Shown: positions 53,875-63,105, counted from the first letter of the stretch. The stretch is 64,000 nt of DNA from Anaerocolumna sedimenticola (GCF_009931695.1 NZ_CP048000.1:2993501-3057500), one strand, 5' to 3'. Notes: generated by a model not told the origin, from the sequence alone. A program made the numbers and translations.

Positions 53875-54717
53875 ATGAGAAAGAAATTTACCAGTGAAAA
53901 TATTATCCTGGGGTTTATGAAATACATAGGTTTATGCTTATTAATCGCGGCTGTATTATTTCCTTTGATTTGGCTGTTTGCCGGCGCATTTAAGATAGAA
54001 AAACAGATTTTGGCATATCCGCCGACTATTATCGGTACAAAGCACTCTCTTAAATCCTTTGCCAGAATTTTCAAAAGTATACCTATGGCTGTCTACCTGA
54101 AAAATACGGTTATTTTTTCCGTATGTTCTACGTCATTGGCGCTTTTATTTGACACCATGTCCGGTTATGCCTTTGCCAGACTGCAGTTTAAAGGTAAAAA
54201 TATCTTGTTTATTATTATATTAATGACTATGATGGTTCCATTTCAGGTTATGATGATTCCTTTATTTTTAGAATCACACTTCCTTGGAATTTTAAATACT
54301 TATCCAGGTCTGATTCTGCCTAAAATGACAACTGCCTTCGGCATTTTTATGATGAGGTCCTATTTTTCACAGCTTCCGAAAGATTTAGAAGAAGCGGCCA
54401 GGGTAGACGGACTGAATGAAGCCGGTATTTTTTATAAAATTATGGTACCGTTGGTAAAACCTGGTTTACTGACTCTTGGTATCTTTCATTTAATGAATAC
54501 ATGGAATGACCTTTTATATCCTTTAATGATGACAAGTGATGTAAAGATGCGGACGCTGGCGGCAGGTTTAGCTTTATTTGTCGGTGAGAGGGCGACCACA
54601 TATTATGGGCCCCAGCTGGCAGGAGCCGTTATATCAATTATGCCGTTGTTAGTACTGTATATATTTTTCCAGAAGTATTTTGTAGCCAGTGTGGCAACCT
54701 CAGGTATAAAAGACTAA
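53875..54717 (+). CDS. Sugar ABC transporter permease (MalG-like)
   Basis: Second permease, 280 residues, with six hydrophobic segments. It starts MRKKFTSENIILGFMKYIGL 3 bp after the previous gene, and AAGGAGGGG lies within that gene end. The EAA motif reads LPKDLEEAARVDGLNEAGIF followed by KIMVPLVKPGLLTLGIF. It pairs with the MalF-like subunit to form the pore. No ATPase gene is in the cluster, as is usual in Firmicutes where a shared MsmK-type ATPase serves several CUT1 importers. Confidence 0.93.
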   Translation: MRKKFTSENIILGFMKYIGLCLLIAAVLFPLIWLFAGAFKIEKQILAYPPTIIGTKHSLKSFARIFKSIPMAVYLKNTVIFSVCSTSLALLFDTMSGYAFARLQFKGKNILFIIILMTMMVPFQVMMIPLFLESHFLGILNTYPGLILPKMTTAFGIFMMRSYFSQLPKDLEEAARVDGLNEAGIFYKIMVPLVKPGLLTLGIFHLMNTWNDLLYPLMMTSDVKMRTLAAGLALFVGERATTYYGPQLAGAVISIMPLLVLYIFFQKYFVASVATSGIKD

Positions 54718-54735
54718 AAAAAGGATGGATAAAGT

Positions 54736-56259
54736 ATGAAGAAAGCAAAAATTATTTTGGATAAAGATTACGTAATTGGAGAGATTGACCGCAGGATGTT
54801 CGGTTCTTTTGTTGAACATCTTGGAAGATGCGTATATAAAGGAGTATACGAACCGTCCCATGAAACGGCAGATGAACAGGGATTCCGTAATGACGTGAAA
54901 GAATTAATTAAAGAATGCGGTATTACTGCAATACGTTATCCGGGCGGGAACTTTGTATCCGGTTACAATTGGAAAGACGGTGTCGGCCCGAGAGAAAAAC
55001 GTCCGGCAAAAAAGGATATGGCATGGAATGTAATTGAAACCAATGAAGTTGGTACGAATGAATTTGCGAGATATTTAAAAGATATGGATGTTGAATTGAT
55101 TATGGCTGCCAACTTAGGTACCGGAACACCGGAAGGATCAGGTGAATTCGTTGATTACTGTAATACGGAAAAAGGTACATACTGGAGTGATTTAAGAAGA
55201 GAACACGGTGTAAAAGAGCCTCATAATTTTAAAGTATGGTGCCTTGGCAATGAAATGGACGGAGAATGGCAGATAGGTATGCTTAAAGCAGAGGAATATG
55301 CCAGGAAAGCGAAAGAAGCGGCTAAAATTATGAAATGGATGGACACTTCCATTGAATTGATTGCATGCGGTACCTGTACCAATGAAGAAGAACATAAAAC
55401 CTTTGGTGAATGGGACAGGATTGTATTAGAAGAAACCTATGATTACATCAATTATATTTCTATACACCGTTACTATAATTATGATCCGGCCAAACAATTA
55501 TTTTACAAAATGCACGATGATATTACCGATATACCTTTCTTTTTTAAAGATATGCAGAATTACCTGGATACGGTAATCAGCGCAGCAGATTTTGTAAAGG
55601 GTAAATTACGTAAAGATAAATCCATAAATATTTCCTTTGATGAATGGGGTGTGATTACTAATACAAGTGCAGCTCCGGGCGGTACGGCCCAGGAATATGG
55701 ATATGCCAGCTTCCGCCTGTTAGATGCAGTGATTTACGGAGGTATATTATGTACTTTCTTAAATAATGCAGACAGAGTTAAGATTGCCTGCCAGTCTTTA
55801 TTGGTGAATGAAGGCGGAATGATTTCTACCGATCCGAAAGGCAAAGCAATACGGCAAGCCACTTTCTATCCGTTTATGCATGCTGCAAAATTCGGCAAAG
55901 GTGTTTCTTTAAGACCGATAACCGAATTACCAAAAAAGGCCACAAACCATCACGGTGAACAAACCACAATGACAGTTTCGGCAGCATATGAGGCTGAATC
56001 AGGTAATTTAAATATATTTATTATGAACTGTGACTTGGAATCCGACGTAGAAACAAGCCTTGATTTAAGATCTTTTGGCCAGTTAAAGGCTTTGGGTCAG
56101 ATTGTTTTATATCATGAGGATTATTTTGCCGGTAATACATTTGAAAATGAATTTAATGTTATGCCACAGGAAAAGGAACTGTCGGATCCTATTGATGGTA
56201 AATTAAATATAAAAATTAAAAAACATTCCTGGAATGTTTTGCGTTTTAATGTAAGATAG
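54736..56259 (+). CDS. abfA: Alpha-L-arabinofuranosidase, GH51
   Basis: Releases terminal alpha-L-arabinofuranose from arabinoxylan and arabinan fragments. 507 residues, no signal peptide, cytoplasmic. TIM barrel with acid/base Glu173 (WCLGNEMDGEW) and nucleophile Glu303 (ISFDEWGVI), followed by a C-terminal beta domain (about 390-507). Other family blocks: FVEHLGRCVYKGVYEPSH near the start, AIRYPGGNFVSGYNWKDGVG and ETNEVGTNEFARYL. It starts 18 bp after the permease, so hydrolysis is coupled to import. The RBS is weak (AAAGGATGG). Confidence 0.96.
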   Translation: MKKAKIILDKDYVIGEIDRRMFGSFVEHLGRCVYKGVYEPSHETADEQGFRNDVKELIKECGITAIRYPGGNFVSGYNWKDGVGPREKRPAKKDMAWNVIETNEVGTNEFARYLKDMDVELIMAANLGTGTPEGSGEFVDYCNTEKGTYWSDLRREHGVKEPHNFKVWCLGNEMDGEWQIGMLKAEEYARKAKEAAKIMKWMDTSIELIACGTCTNEEEHKTFGEWDRIVLEETYDYINYISIHRYYNYDPAKQLFYKMHDDITDIPFFFKDMQNYLDTVISAADFVKGKLRKDKSINISFDEWGVITNTSAAPGGTAQEYGYASFRLLDAVIYGGILCTFLNNADRVKIACQSLLVNEGGMISTDPKGKAIRQATFYPFMHAAKFGKGVSLRPITELPKKATNHHGEQTTMTVSAAYEAESGNLNIFIMNCDLESDVETSLDLRSFGQLKALGQIVLYHEDYFAGNTFENEFNVMPQEKELSDPIDGKLNIKIKKHSWNVLRFNVR

Positions 56260-56299
56260 CTTTGAAAAAAACTCAAATCGAACTATATTTGGAGGTTAC

Positions 56300-57271
56300 A
56301 TGAATAAGGACGACTATAGGAAAACAGAATTTAATAATCCATTTATAGAGCAGAGAGCAGATCCTTATATATATAAACACAGGGATGGCTATTATTTTAC
56401 TGCATCCGTACCTGAATATGACCGGATCGTATTAAGACGGTCAGCCACACTGGAAGGACTTAGAACTGCCGAAGAAAAGGTATTGTGGAAAAAGCACGAT
56501 ATAGGTATCATGAGTATTCACGTATGGGCTCCGGAAATTCATTATATTAATGGTGTATGGTATATTTATTTTGCAGCAGGAGATAAAGAAGATATCTGGG
56601 CAATCCGGCCTTATGTCTTGGAATGTAAGGAGGAGGATCCCATGGAGGGATGCTGGACAGAAGCTGGTCCCTTACAGGGTGCAGATGATTTTACATTTAA
56701 GGATTTTTCTTTAGATGTTACTGTTTTTGAAAACCGAAATAAATGGTACTGTATCTGGGCAGAAAAAGTAAGCGTTGGCAAAAAAATTTCTCACTTGTAT
56801 ATAGCGGAAATGGAAACTCCGATTAAACTGAAAACCCAGCAGAAATTGCTTTCATCCCCTGATTATGAATGGGAAAGAGTAGATTTTTGGGTTAATGAAG
56901 CACCATCAGTTGTCAGGCATGATGGTAAGCTGTATGTAACTTATTCTGCAAGTGCGACAGGTGAATGTTACTGCATTGGTATGCTAAGTATCCCGGATGA
57001 ACAAGATTTATTAGATCCTCGTACCTGGACGAAGAAACGTTATCCAATGTTAAAAACAGACTATGATAAAGGATTATTTGGACCGGGTCATAATTGTTTT
57101 ATACGGTCGGAGGATAATAAAACAGATATTATGGTATACCATGCCAGGCAATATAATGAAATTACAGGTGATTCGTTATATGATCATAACCGTCATACCT
57201 ATTGCATGAAGCTGGTATGGGATAATCAAGGAGAACCGATATTTAGATACGAAAATAATTTATACCAATAG
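56300..57271 (+). CDS. Glycoside hydrolase family 43 enzyme
   Basis: Five-bladed beta-propeller glycosidase, 323 residues, cytoplasmic (no signal peptide). The three catalytic acids are visible: Asp in EQRADPYIYK (base, about residue 21), Asp in FSLDVTVFEN (pKa modulator, about 140) and Glu in WVNEAPSVVRHDGKLYVTYS (acid, about 203). Also VWAPEIHYINGVWYIYFAAG. Members act as arabinofuranosidases or beta-xylosidases. With GH51 next door, arabinosidase activity on oligosaccharides is likely, but xylosidase activity cannot be excluded. GGAGG is 7 bp before the ATG, and the gap to GH51 is 40 bp. Confidence 0.92.
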   Translation: MNKDDYRKTEFNNPFIEQRADPYIYKHRDGYYFTASVPEYDRIVLRRSATLEGLRTAEEKVLWKKHDIGIMSIHVWAPEIHYINGVWYIYFAAGDKEDIWAIRPYVLECKEEDPMEGCWTEAGPLQGADDFTFKDFSLDVTVFENRNKWYCIWAEKVSVGKKISHLYIAEMETPIKLKTQQKLLSSPDYEWERVDFWVNEAPSVVRHDGKLYVTYSASATGECYCIGMLSIPDEQDLLDPRTWTKKRYPMLKTDYDKGLFGPGHNCFIRSEDNKTDIMVYHARQYNEITGDSLYDHNRHTYCMKLVWDNQGEPIFRYENNLYQ

Positions 57272-57460
57272 GGCTTAGAACTTTGGTTAAGGGTAAATGT
57301 ATACATTCATATTTTCTGTCACCCGGAGGAACATCAATAATTTAATCATTTATATGCCAGTAATTTTAATTAGTATATAAAATAAGATTAAAATCTTGCC
57401 ATAATATATACTATTAGTTATAATACGTATAAAAGATCAGTTTTAACAGGTGGTGAAGAG

Positions 57461-58588
57461 TTGACAGGAAAAAAGATTACGTCCATCGAAGTCAAGAAAA
57501 TGAATAAAAACCGTATATACCGGCTGATATATAATAGCAGGGAAATTGCAAGGCAGGATATAGCCGCAAGGATGTCATTAAGTCTTCCTACGGTTAATCA
57601 GAATCTAAAGGAATTGACTGAAGAAGAATTGATCGAATACGGCGGGAATTTTAAGTCTACCGGCGGAAGAAAAGCCCAGGCGATTAATCCTGTCCATGAT
57701 GCCAGAATAACCATAGGACTGGAAATCAGAAAAAATCATGTCAGTATTTTAGCAATCGATTTATATGGTACGGTATTAGATTATGAAAAATACGTAAAAA
57801 CCTTTTCGGAAGAAGAGGAATACAGCCGGTACTTAGGGTATCTGGTTCATAATATCATTGAACACAATCATTTTGATAAAGATAAGATTCTTGGAGTCGG
57901 GATTGCCGTGCCCGGAGTTTTTGACCAGGAGAAAGAATATATCATAAAAGCACCGTCTCTGGGAATAAACCGATATCCGATCAGTAAATTAACACAGGCA
58001 ATCAATTATCCATGTATCGTTGACAATGATGCGAATTCCGGAGCTTTCACGGAATTATGGAATAATTCCAAAGGAGAAGATAAAGCATACCTTTCTGTGG
58101 GAAAAGGTGTAGGCGGTTGTATCATTAAGAAAGATGAATTATATAAAGGACATCATCACAGAGCAGGGGAATTCGGCCATATGACCATCTCACCCGGGGG
58201 AAGACTTTGCAACTGCGGGCAGAAAGGCTGTCTGGAAGCGTATATATCAACAGCCCGGGTTTCCGATGATTTAGGATGCCAAATAGAAGATTTCTTTTCT
58301 GAACTGGCGGCAGGAAATGAGGAATATTTAAAAATCTGGGACGAATATTTGGAATATTTATGTATAGGTATTAATAATATTTATATGGTATATGACAGCG
58401 ATGTAGTTTTAGGAGGTGTACTGGCCCAGTATCTGGATCCTTATCTTGAGGAGATTAAAAGGCGTTTGGCAGAACGGAATTTTTTTGAAAAAAGCGGGGA
58501 ATATTTTAAACTTACCGGGTATCAGAGCAGGGCGACTGCCATAGGGGCGGCACTTCAGCTTGTGAATAAATTTATTGAATCCATATAG
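57461..58588 (+). CDS. ROK-family transcriptional regulator (XylR-like)
   Basis: Regulator of 375 residues with TTG start after AGGTGGTG. N-terminal winged HTH (REIARQDIAARMSLSLPTVN) and a ROK sugar-kinase-like domain (about 90-370) with GIAVPGVFDQEK, a Gly-rich LSVGKGVGGCIIKK and the zinc motif CNCGQKGCLEAY (about 249-260). The HTH puts it with XylR/NagC-type repressors rather than glucokinases. It stands behind its own gap of 190 bp, downstream of the GH43 gene, and before the DUF4867/isomerase operon, which it may control. The ligand is presumably a pentose. Confidence 0.9.
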   Translation: MTGKKITSIEVKKMNKNRIYRLIYNSREIARQDIAARMSLSLPTVNQNLKELTEEELIEYGGNFKSTGGRKAQAINPVHDARITIGLEIRKNHVSILAIDLYGTVLDYEKYVKTFSEEEEYSRYLGYLVHNIIEHNHFDKDKILGVGIAVPGVFDQEKEYIIKAPSLGINRYPISKLTQAINYPCIVDNDANSGAFTELWNNSKGEDKAYLSVGKGVGGCIIKKDELYKGHHHRAGEFGHMTISPGGRLCNCGQKGCLEAYISTARVSDDLGCQIEDFFSELAAGNEEYLKIWDEYLEYLCIGINNIYMVYDSDVVLGGVLAQYLDPYLEEIKRRLAERNFFEKSGEYFKLTGYQSRATAIGAALQLVNKFIESI

Positions 58589-58595
58589 TACTACA

Positions 58596-58645
58596 AGGGC
58601 TGTTGCAAATTCTTTGATTATAAATTTGTGGCAGCCTCTTTTCTT
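58596..58645 (+). terminator. Terminator after ROK gene
   Basis: GGCTGTTGCAAATT ... AATTTGTGGCAGCC with one small bulge, followed by a CT-rich run TCTTTTCTT. It ends the transcript just after the ROK stop codon. Confidence 0.8.
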
Positions 58646-58653
58646 AAAAACTA

Positions 58654-58682
58654 TTGACATGTTGTTTAAAATAAATTAGAAT
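58654..58682 (+). promoter_or_regulatory. Promoter of the DUF4867/isomerase operon
   Basis: TTGACA (58654-58659), 17 bp, TAGAAT (58677-58682). In the leader, TGCAGAGGTACCTTGCA (58747-58763) is a near-perfect dyad centred on AGGTACCT and could be the binding site of the ROK protein or another regulator. Confidence 0.7.
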
Positions 58683-58829
58683 GATAATATACTTTTAGAA
58701 AAGCATTTTATAAAAGTTCGGATCATGCCCCGAGTAACCAGATCAATGCAGAGGTACCTTGCAATCTCTTTGTTATAAGGGAATGATCATGAGCATTGAG
58801 TTCAATTTTAAGAAAGAAAGGAATGAAGT

Positions 58830-59456
58830 ATGAGCGTGGAAATTAAGAACATAACCGACGAATCTTTTGGTAAATACGGCCGTATACTGACCAAAGATTA
58901 TGACCTAAAAGATTTGTTAACAGTAATGGAAACAACACCGATTCCGGAAGGTGTCATTTATGAGCCGTCGGTAAAGGCTTTGGAAAGTATTCCGATTATG
59001 AAAACTCTTACGGATAGTGTATATGGCGGGCTTCCGATTCAGATCGGATACTGTAACGGACATAACCACCTGTTAAATGCGGCAGAATATCACAGGTCAT
59101 CCGAAATTAATGTTGCTGTTACGGATTTAATTTTATTAATCGGTATGCAGCAGGATATTACTCCTGAATATACATATTCTACCGATAAAATCGAAGCTTT
59201 CTTAGTACCTGCAGGTACTATGATTGAAGTATATGCCACAACCTTGCATTATGCACCCTGCGGTGTAGATGGAAAAGGTTTTAGGTGTACGGTAGTATTA
59301 CCGAAAGATACGAATTTGGATTTAGAAGTAAAACCTATGGGGGCAAAAGAAGATTCTTTATTATTTGCAAGAAACAAATGGTTAATTGCACATTCCGATG
59401 CTAAGATTGAAGGAGCATTTGTGGGATTAATCGGTGAAAATATTTCCGTATTATAA
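58830..59456 (+). CDS. DUF4867 family protein
   Basis: 208-residue cytoplasmic protein that I recognise as DUF4867, found next to sugar isomerase genes in Clostridia. Visible features: IQIGYCNGHNHLLNAAEYHR, an His-rich loop that suggests metal or sugar binding, DLILLIGMQQDI, and AFLVPAGTMIEVYATTLHYA, which reads like a cupin fold (beta-barrel with conserved PxG, Glu and His). The likely role is a sugar or sugar-acid isomerase/epimerase helper, or a metal-dependent cupin enzyme; that is inference. It starts behind AAAGGAA and precedes the isomerase gene by about 100 bp. Confidence 0.82.
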   Translation: MSVEIKNITDESFGKYGRILTKDYDLKDLLTVMETTPIPEGVIYEPSVKALESIPIMKTLTDSVYGGLPIQIGYCNGHNHLLNAAEYHRSSEINVAVTDLILLIGMQQDITPEYTYSTDKIEAFLVPAGTMIEVYATTLHYAPCGVDGKGFRCTVVLPKDTNLDLEVKPMGAKEDSLLFARNKWLIAHSDAKIEGAFVGLIGENISVL

Positions 59457-59555
59457 ATTTAATTAATACCCTGAGTAATCGGTATAAGAACAGAAAAGTA
59501 GCGTGGCGGACCTATAATATTACCGCTATAACTTAAATAAGTGGAGGATAATAAA

Positions 59556-61031
59556 ATGAAAAATTTACCTGAAGTTAAATTAGGTATTGTTGCAGTAAGC
59601 CGTGACTGTTTCCCAATGAGCTTATCTGTATCCAGAAGAAAAGCAGTAGTGAAAGAATTTACAGAAAAATATGGTGAGATTTTTGAATGTCCAACCTGCG
59701 TTGAAAATGAAATCCATATGAGAACTGCATTAAAAGAAGTAAAAGAAGCAGGATGTAATGCATTGGTAGTATACCTGGGCAACTTCGGACCGGAATCAGC
59801 AGAAACTTTATTAGCAAAAGAATTTGGCGGACCGGTTATGTTTGTTGCAGCAGCAGAAGAAACCGGTGATAATTTAGTCGGCGGCCGTGGTGATGCTTAC
59901 TGCGGTATGTTAAATGCAAGCTATAACTTAAAACTCCGTAATATCAAAGCTTACATACCGGAATATCCGGTTGGCACAGCAAGCGAATGTGCAGATATGA
60001 TTGGTGAATTCTTACCAATTGCCCGTGCTATCATTGGTTTAAATAACTTAAAGATTATATCTTTCGGACCACGTCCTCAGGATTTCTTAGCATGTAATGC
60101 ACCAATTCAGCAGCTTTATAATTTAGGTGTTGAAATTGAAGAAAATTCAGAGCTTGATTTATTTGAAGCATTTAACAAACATGCCGGTGATGCAAGAATT
60201 CCGGAAGTTGTTAAGAGCATGGAAGAAGAACTTGGAAAAGGTAATTTAAAACCTGAAATTTTACCTAAATTAGCTCAATATGAACTTACATTATTAGACT
60301 GGACAGAAGCTCACAAGGGTTCCAGAGAATATGTTGCAATTGCCGGAAAATGCTGGCCTGCATTCCAGACTCAGTTCGGTTTTGTGCCATGTTATGTTAA
60401 CAGCCGTTTAACAGCAATGGGTATTCCGGTATCCTGTGAAGTTGATATTTACGGTGCATTAAGCGAATTCATCGGTACGGTGATCAGTAAAGATGCCGTT
60501 ACTTTATTGGATATTAACAATACCGTACCTGCTGATATGTATGAAGCAGATATTAAAGGTAAATTCAACTATACCCATAAAGATACTTTCATGGGCTTCC
60601 ACTGCGGTAATACAGCAGCAGGTAAATTATCTTTCTGTGCTATGAAATATCAGATGATTATGGCTAGAAGCCTTCCGGAAGAAGTTACTCAGGGAACCTT
60701 AGAGGGAGATATTATACCTGGAGATATCACTTTCTACCGTTTACAAAGTACTGCAGATGCTAAATTAAGAGGATATATTGCACAGGGTGAAGTTCTTCCT
60801 GTTGCAACCCGTTCCTTTGGAGCAATCGGTGTATTTGCAATTCCTGAAATGGGAAGATTTTACCGTCATGTATTAGTAGAAGGCAATTATCCTCATCACG
60901 GAGCAGTTGCATTCGGACACTTCGGCAAATCCATTTATGAAGTATTCAAATATTTAGGAGTTGCAGTAGAAGAAATCGGCTTCAATCAGCCGAAGGGAAT
61001 GTTATACAAGACAGAAAATCCATTTGCATAA
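59556..61031 (+). CDS. L-fucose/L-arabinose isomerase family protein
   Basis: Aldose-ketose isomerase of 491 residues. The start at 59556 follows GTGGAGG; the in-frame GTG at 59541 overlaps that RBS. Family features: an N-terminal alpha/beta part (LGIVAVSRDCFPMSLSVSRR; GCNALVVYLGNFGPE), a middle part with EVDIYGALSEFIG (Glu and Asp metal ligands), and GNTAAGKLSF with a preceding FMGFHCG whose His is a likely metal ligand. It is closer to the fucose isomerase superfamily than to standard AraA. In this arabinose locus it would convert L-arabinose to L-ribulose, or a similar pentose/deoxyhexose reaction. High codon bias suggests strong expression. Confidence 0.85.
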   Translation: MKNLPEVKLGIVAVSRDCFPMSLSVSRRKAVVKEFTEKYGEIFECPTCVENEIHMRTALKEVKEAGCNALVVYLGNFGPESAETLLAKEFGGPVMFVAAAEETGDNLVGGRGDAYCGMLNASYNLKLRNIKAYIPEYPVGTASECADMIGEFLPIARAIIGLNNLKIISFGPRPQDFLACNAPIQQLYNLGVEIEENSELDLFEAFNKHAGDARIPEVVKSMEEELGKGNLKPEILPKLAQYELTLLDWTEAHKGSREYVAIAGKCWPAFQTQFGFVPCYVNSRLTAMGIPVSCEVDIYGALSEFIGTVISKDAVTLLDINNTVPADMYEADIKGKFNYTHKDTFMGFHCGNTAAGKLSFCAMKYQMIMARSLPEEVTQGTLEGDIIPGDITFYRLQSTADAKLRGYIAQGEVLPVATRSFGAIGVFAIPEMGRFYRHVLVEGNYPHHGAVAFGHFGKSIYEVFKYLGVAVEEIGFNQPKGMLYKTENPFA

Positions 61032-61095
61032 ATAAAATCAGGAAATGAGTTAAATAAGAAATATTTAGCACAAGAATAAACTGAAATAAGTAACT

Positions 61096-61144
61096 AAAAA
61101 GATGCCTTGAAGATTTCTTAAATCATTCAATGGCATCTTTTTTT
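61096..61144 (+). terminator. Terminator after isomerase gene
   Basis: AAAGATGCC-TTGAA ... TTCAA-TGGCATCTTT followed by more T (T7 in all). It closes the DUF4867/isomerase unit. Confidence 0.9.
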
Positions 61145-61219
61145 CGCAGTGTATTTTCCTAAGGTTGTGCGTAAGGCAAAGTTTGTACGAAAGCAAAGTA
61201 AATTTAAGGAGGGTTACAT

Positions 61220-62020
61220 ATGGAACTGCAGTTTCTATATCCGGAGAGTAAAACCAAAGCATTAACGTTTAGTTATGATGACGGGCAGATCTATGATAGA
61301 AGATTAATTGATCTATTTAATCGATATGGTATAAAAGGGACGTTTCACTTAAATTCCGGGATGCTGGATAAAGAGGGGTTTGTGACCGGAAAAGAACTAA
61401 AACAATTGTATCACGGTCATGAAATTGCCTGCCATGGTGTGAATCACGAATACTTAAACCATTTACCAAAAGAATTATTAGTACGGGAACTATGGGACGA
61501 CAGGAGAAAACTGGAAGAATTATCCGAAAGAATTATATTAGGTATGTCCTATGCCTTTGGAGAATATTCCGAAGCGGTAGTAAACTGTCTTGATTTAATT
61601 GGAATAAAATATGCCAGAACCGTTGAATCCACCAAACGGTTTGGAGTACCTTCCGATTTTCTTAGATGGAAACCAACCTGCCATCACAATGATGATGTTT
61701 TAACAAAAGCTAAAAGTTTCCTAAATACACCGGGTTATATGAAATTACCGCTATTTTATATCTGGGGACACAGTTTTGAATTCGAAAGAGAAAATACCTG
61801 GGATATCATTGAGGAATTATGCAGTATGGTTGCAAATAAGGATGATATCTGGTATGTTACGAATATAGATTATTATACTTATATCACTGCAATGAAAAAT
61901 CTAATATTCAGCATAAATCGTGACAAGGTTTATAATCCGTCTTCTATTGCCGTATGGTTTAAATTGGGGGAAGAAGTGATCAGCATTCAGCCTGGAGAAA
62001 CAAGGAAGTTAGGAATATAA
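61220..62020 (+). CDS. Polysaccharide deacetylase (NodB-type) family protein
   Basis: Carbohydrate esterase 4-type protein, 266 residues, cytoplasmic (no signal peptide). The metal and catalytic motifs are ALTFSYDDGQIYD (equivalent of TFDDG), HEIACHGVNHEYL (HxxxxH-type zinc ligands), and an arginine/tryptophan segment RWKPTCHHND. It would deacetylate a short sugar, possibly an O-acetylated arabino/xylo-oligosaccharide from the import locus, but the family also works on chitin and peptidoglycan. The gap to the next gene is occupied by tandem repeats. GGAGGG is before the ATG. Confidence 0.85.
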   Translation: MELQFLYPESKTKALTFSYDDGQIYDRRLIDLFNRYGIKGTFHLNSGMLDKEGFVTGKELKQLYHGHEIACHGVNHEYLNHLPKELLVRELWDDRRKLEELSERIILGMSYAFGEYSEAVVNCLDLIGIKYARTVESTKRFGVPSDFLRWKPTCHHNDDVLTKAKSFLNTPGYMKLPLFYIWGHSFEFERENTWDIIEELCSMVANKDDIWYVTNIDYYTYITAMKNLIFSINRDKVYNPSSIAVWFKLGEEVISIQPGETRKLGI

Positions 62021-62064
62021 AGACTGAATATAAGGACAGTGTATTAAGATAAAATATAAGGGAA

Positions 62065-62176
62065 GAAAAATATACAAAGAAATATATAGAAAGAAATATA
62101 TAGTAAGGAATATACAGACAGGAATATACAGAAAGAAATATACAGACAGGAATATACAGGTAGTAATATATATAGG
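62065..62176. repeat. Tandem array of eight 14-bp units
   Basis: Eight head-to-tail units with consensus GRAATATAYAGAMA: GAAAAATATACAAA, GAAATATATAGAAA, GAAATATATAGTAA, GGAATATACAGACA, GGAATATACAGAAA, GAAATATACAGACA, GGAATATACAGGTA, GTAATATATATAGG. The unit length is not a multiple of three. It lies 45 bp after the deacetylase and 46 bp before the TIM-barrel gene. Confidence 0.92.
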
Positions 62177-62222
62177 CAGGAAACAGTATATCGGTATAAA
62201 ACTTATAGTTCGGGGGTAATCT

Positions 62223-63011
62223 ATGAAATTTGATGCTTGTATTGATATGGTTTTTCAAGGAGAGATTTTTTCTAAAGCTTTGGAAAAAACAAAAGAAGCC
62301 GGAATAACCTCCTATGAATTCTGGAGTTGGTGGGATAAAGACATTGAAACCATTTTGGAAAGCCAAAAAGCGCTGAATATGAAATGTATTAGTTTCTGTA
62401 CAAAATTTGTCACTTTATTAGACCCGTTAAAAAGGCAGGAGTATATAAAAGGTCTGGAAGAAAGTATTAGGATGGCGAAAGACTTTGGTGTAAATATACT
62501 TATCAGCCAGGTGGGAAATAGAATACCGGAAAAGTCCTATAAAGAACAGTGGGATAGTCTGGCTACAGGTTTAAGGGAATGTGATTCACTCCTGAAGAAA
62601 AATGATATAACGTTAGTTGTAGAACCTTTAAACTTGATGGATCATCCCGGTTATTTCCTGACTGATTCTAAAGAGGCCTTTAGGCTGATAAAGGAAGTAG
62701 ATAGTAAGAATGTTAAGATCTTATACGATATTTATCATTTTCAGGTATCCGAGGGCAATCTTATTCAAACCATTACGGAACATATATCAGATATAGGGCA
62801 TTTTCACTGTGCAGGGAATCCGGGCAGAGGAAATGTCACAGAAGGAGAAATCAATTATTCCGAGGTATTTCGTAAGATCCAGAAATTGGGTTATGATGGA
62901 TATATGGGATTAGAAGGTAAGCTCTTAGAGAAACGGATCGAGGGTTTAAAAGATGCCAAATTACTATTTGATACCAGTATTGCAAAAATAGTAGGAAACA
63001 AGGTACAGTAA
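62223..63011 (+). CDS. Sugar phosphate isomerase/epimerase, hydroxypyruvate isomerase-like
   Basis: AP_endonuc_2/xylose-isomerase-like TIM barrel of 262 residues. Metal-binding residues in order: Glu in LVVEPLNLMDHPG (about 139), Asp in ILYDIYHFQVSEG (about 172), His in IGHFHCAGNPGRG (about 198) and Glu in YMGLEGKLL (about 236). The HCAGNPGRG segment is typical of hydroxypyruvate isomerase (Hyi) and related ketose epimerases. It probably isomerises a keto sugar or hydroxypyruvate. GGGGG(T)AA lies before the ATG. It follows the deacetylase in the same direction. Confidence 0.87.
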   Translation: MKFDACIDMVFQGEIFSKALEKTKEAGITSYEFWSWWDKDIETILESQKALNMKCISFCTKFVTLLDPLKRQEYIKGLEESIRMAKDFGVNILISQVGNRIPEKSYKEQWDSLATGLRECDSLLKKNDITLVVEPLNLMDHPGYFLTDSKEAFRLIKEVDSKNVKILYDIYHFQVSEGNLIQTITEHISDIGHFHCAGNPGRGNVTEGEINYSEVFRKIQKLGYDGYMGLEGKLLEKRIEGLKDAKLLFDTSIAKIVGNKVQ

Positions 63012-63050
63012 TATTACAGGAATTTAACAGACTAATTTATATTATAACAG

Positions 63051-63105
63051 GCGGGATACTGCATTTTTAATAAGAAACGAATTTATAGAGAAGCAGTGAG
63101 CCCGC
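63051..63105. terminator. Hairpin between isomerase-like and EamA genes
   Basis: GGCGGG-AT-ACTGC ... GCAGT-GAG-CCCGCC, a stem of about 11 bp with a small internal asymmetry and an AT-rich loop. It sits between two convergent genes. T-runs are short, so efficiency is uncertain. Confidence 0.6.

Noticed and set aside
62065..62176. CRISPR-like array
   Set aside because: Units are contiguous 14-mers without spacers, and there are no cas genes in the window.
61980..62366. Minus-strand ORF of 128 residues rich in Tyr/Ile/Phe
   Set aside because: It arises from reading the 14-bp tandem repeat in reverse and overlaps two good plus-strand genes.
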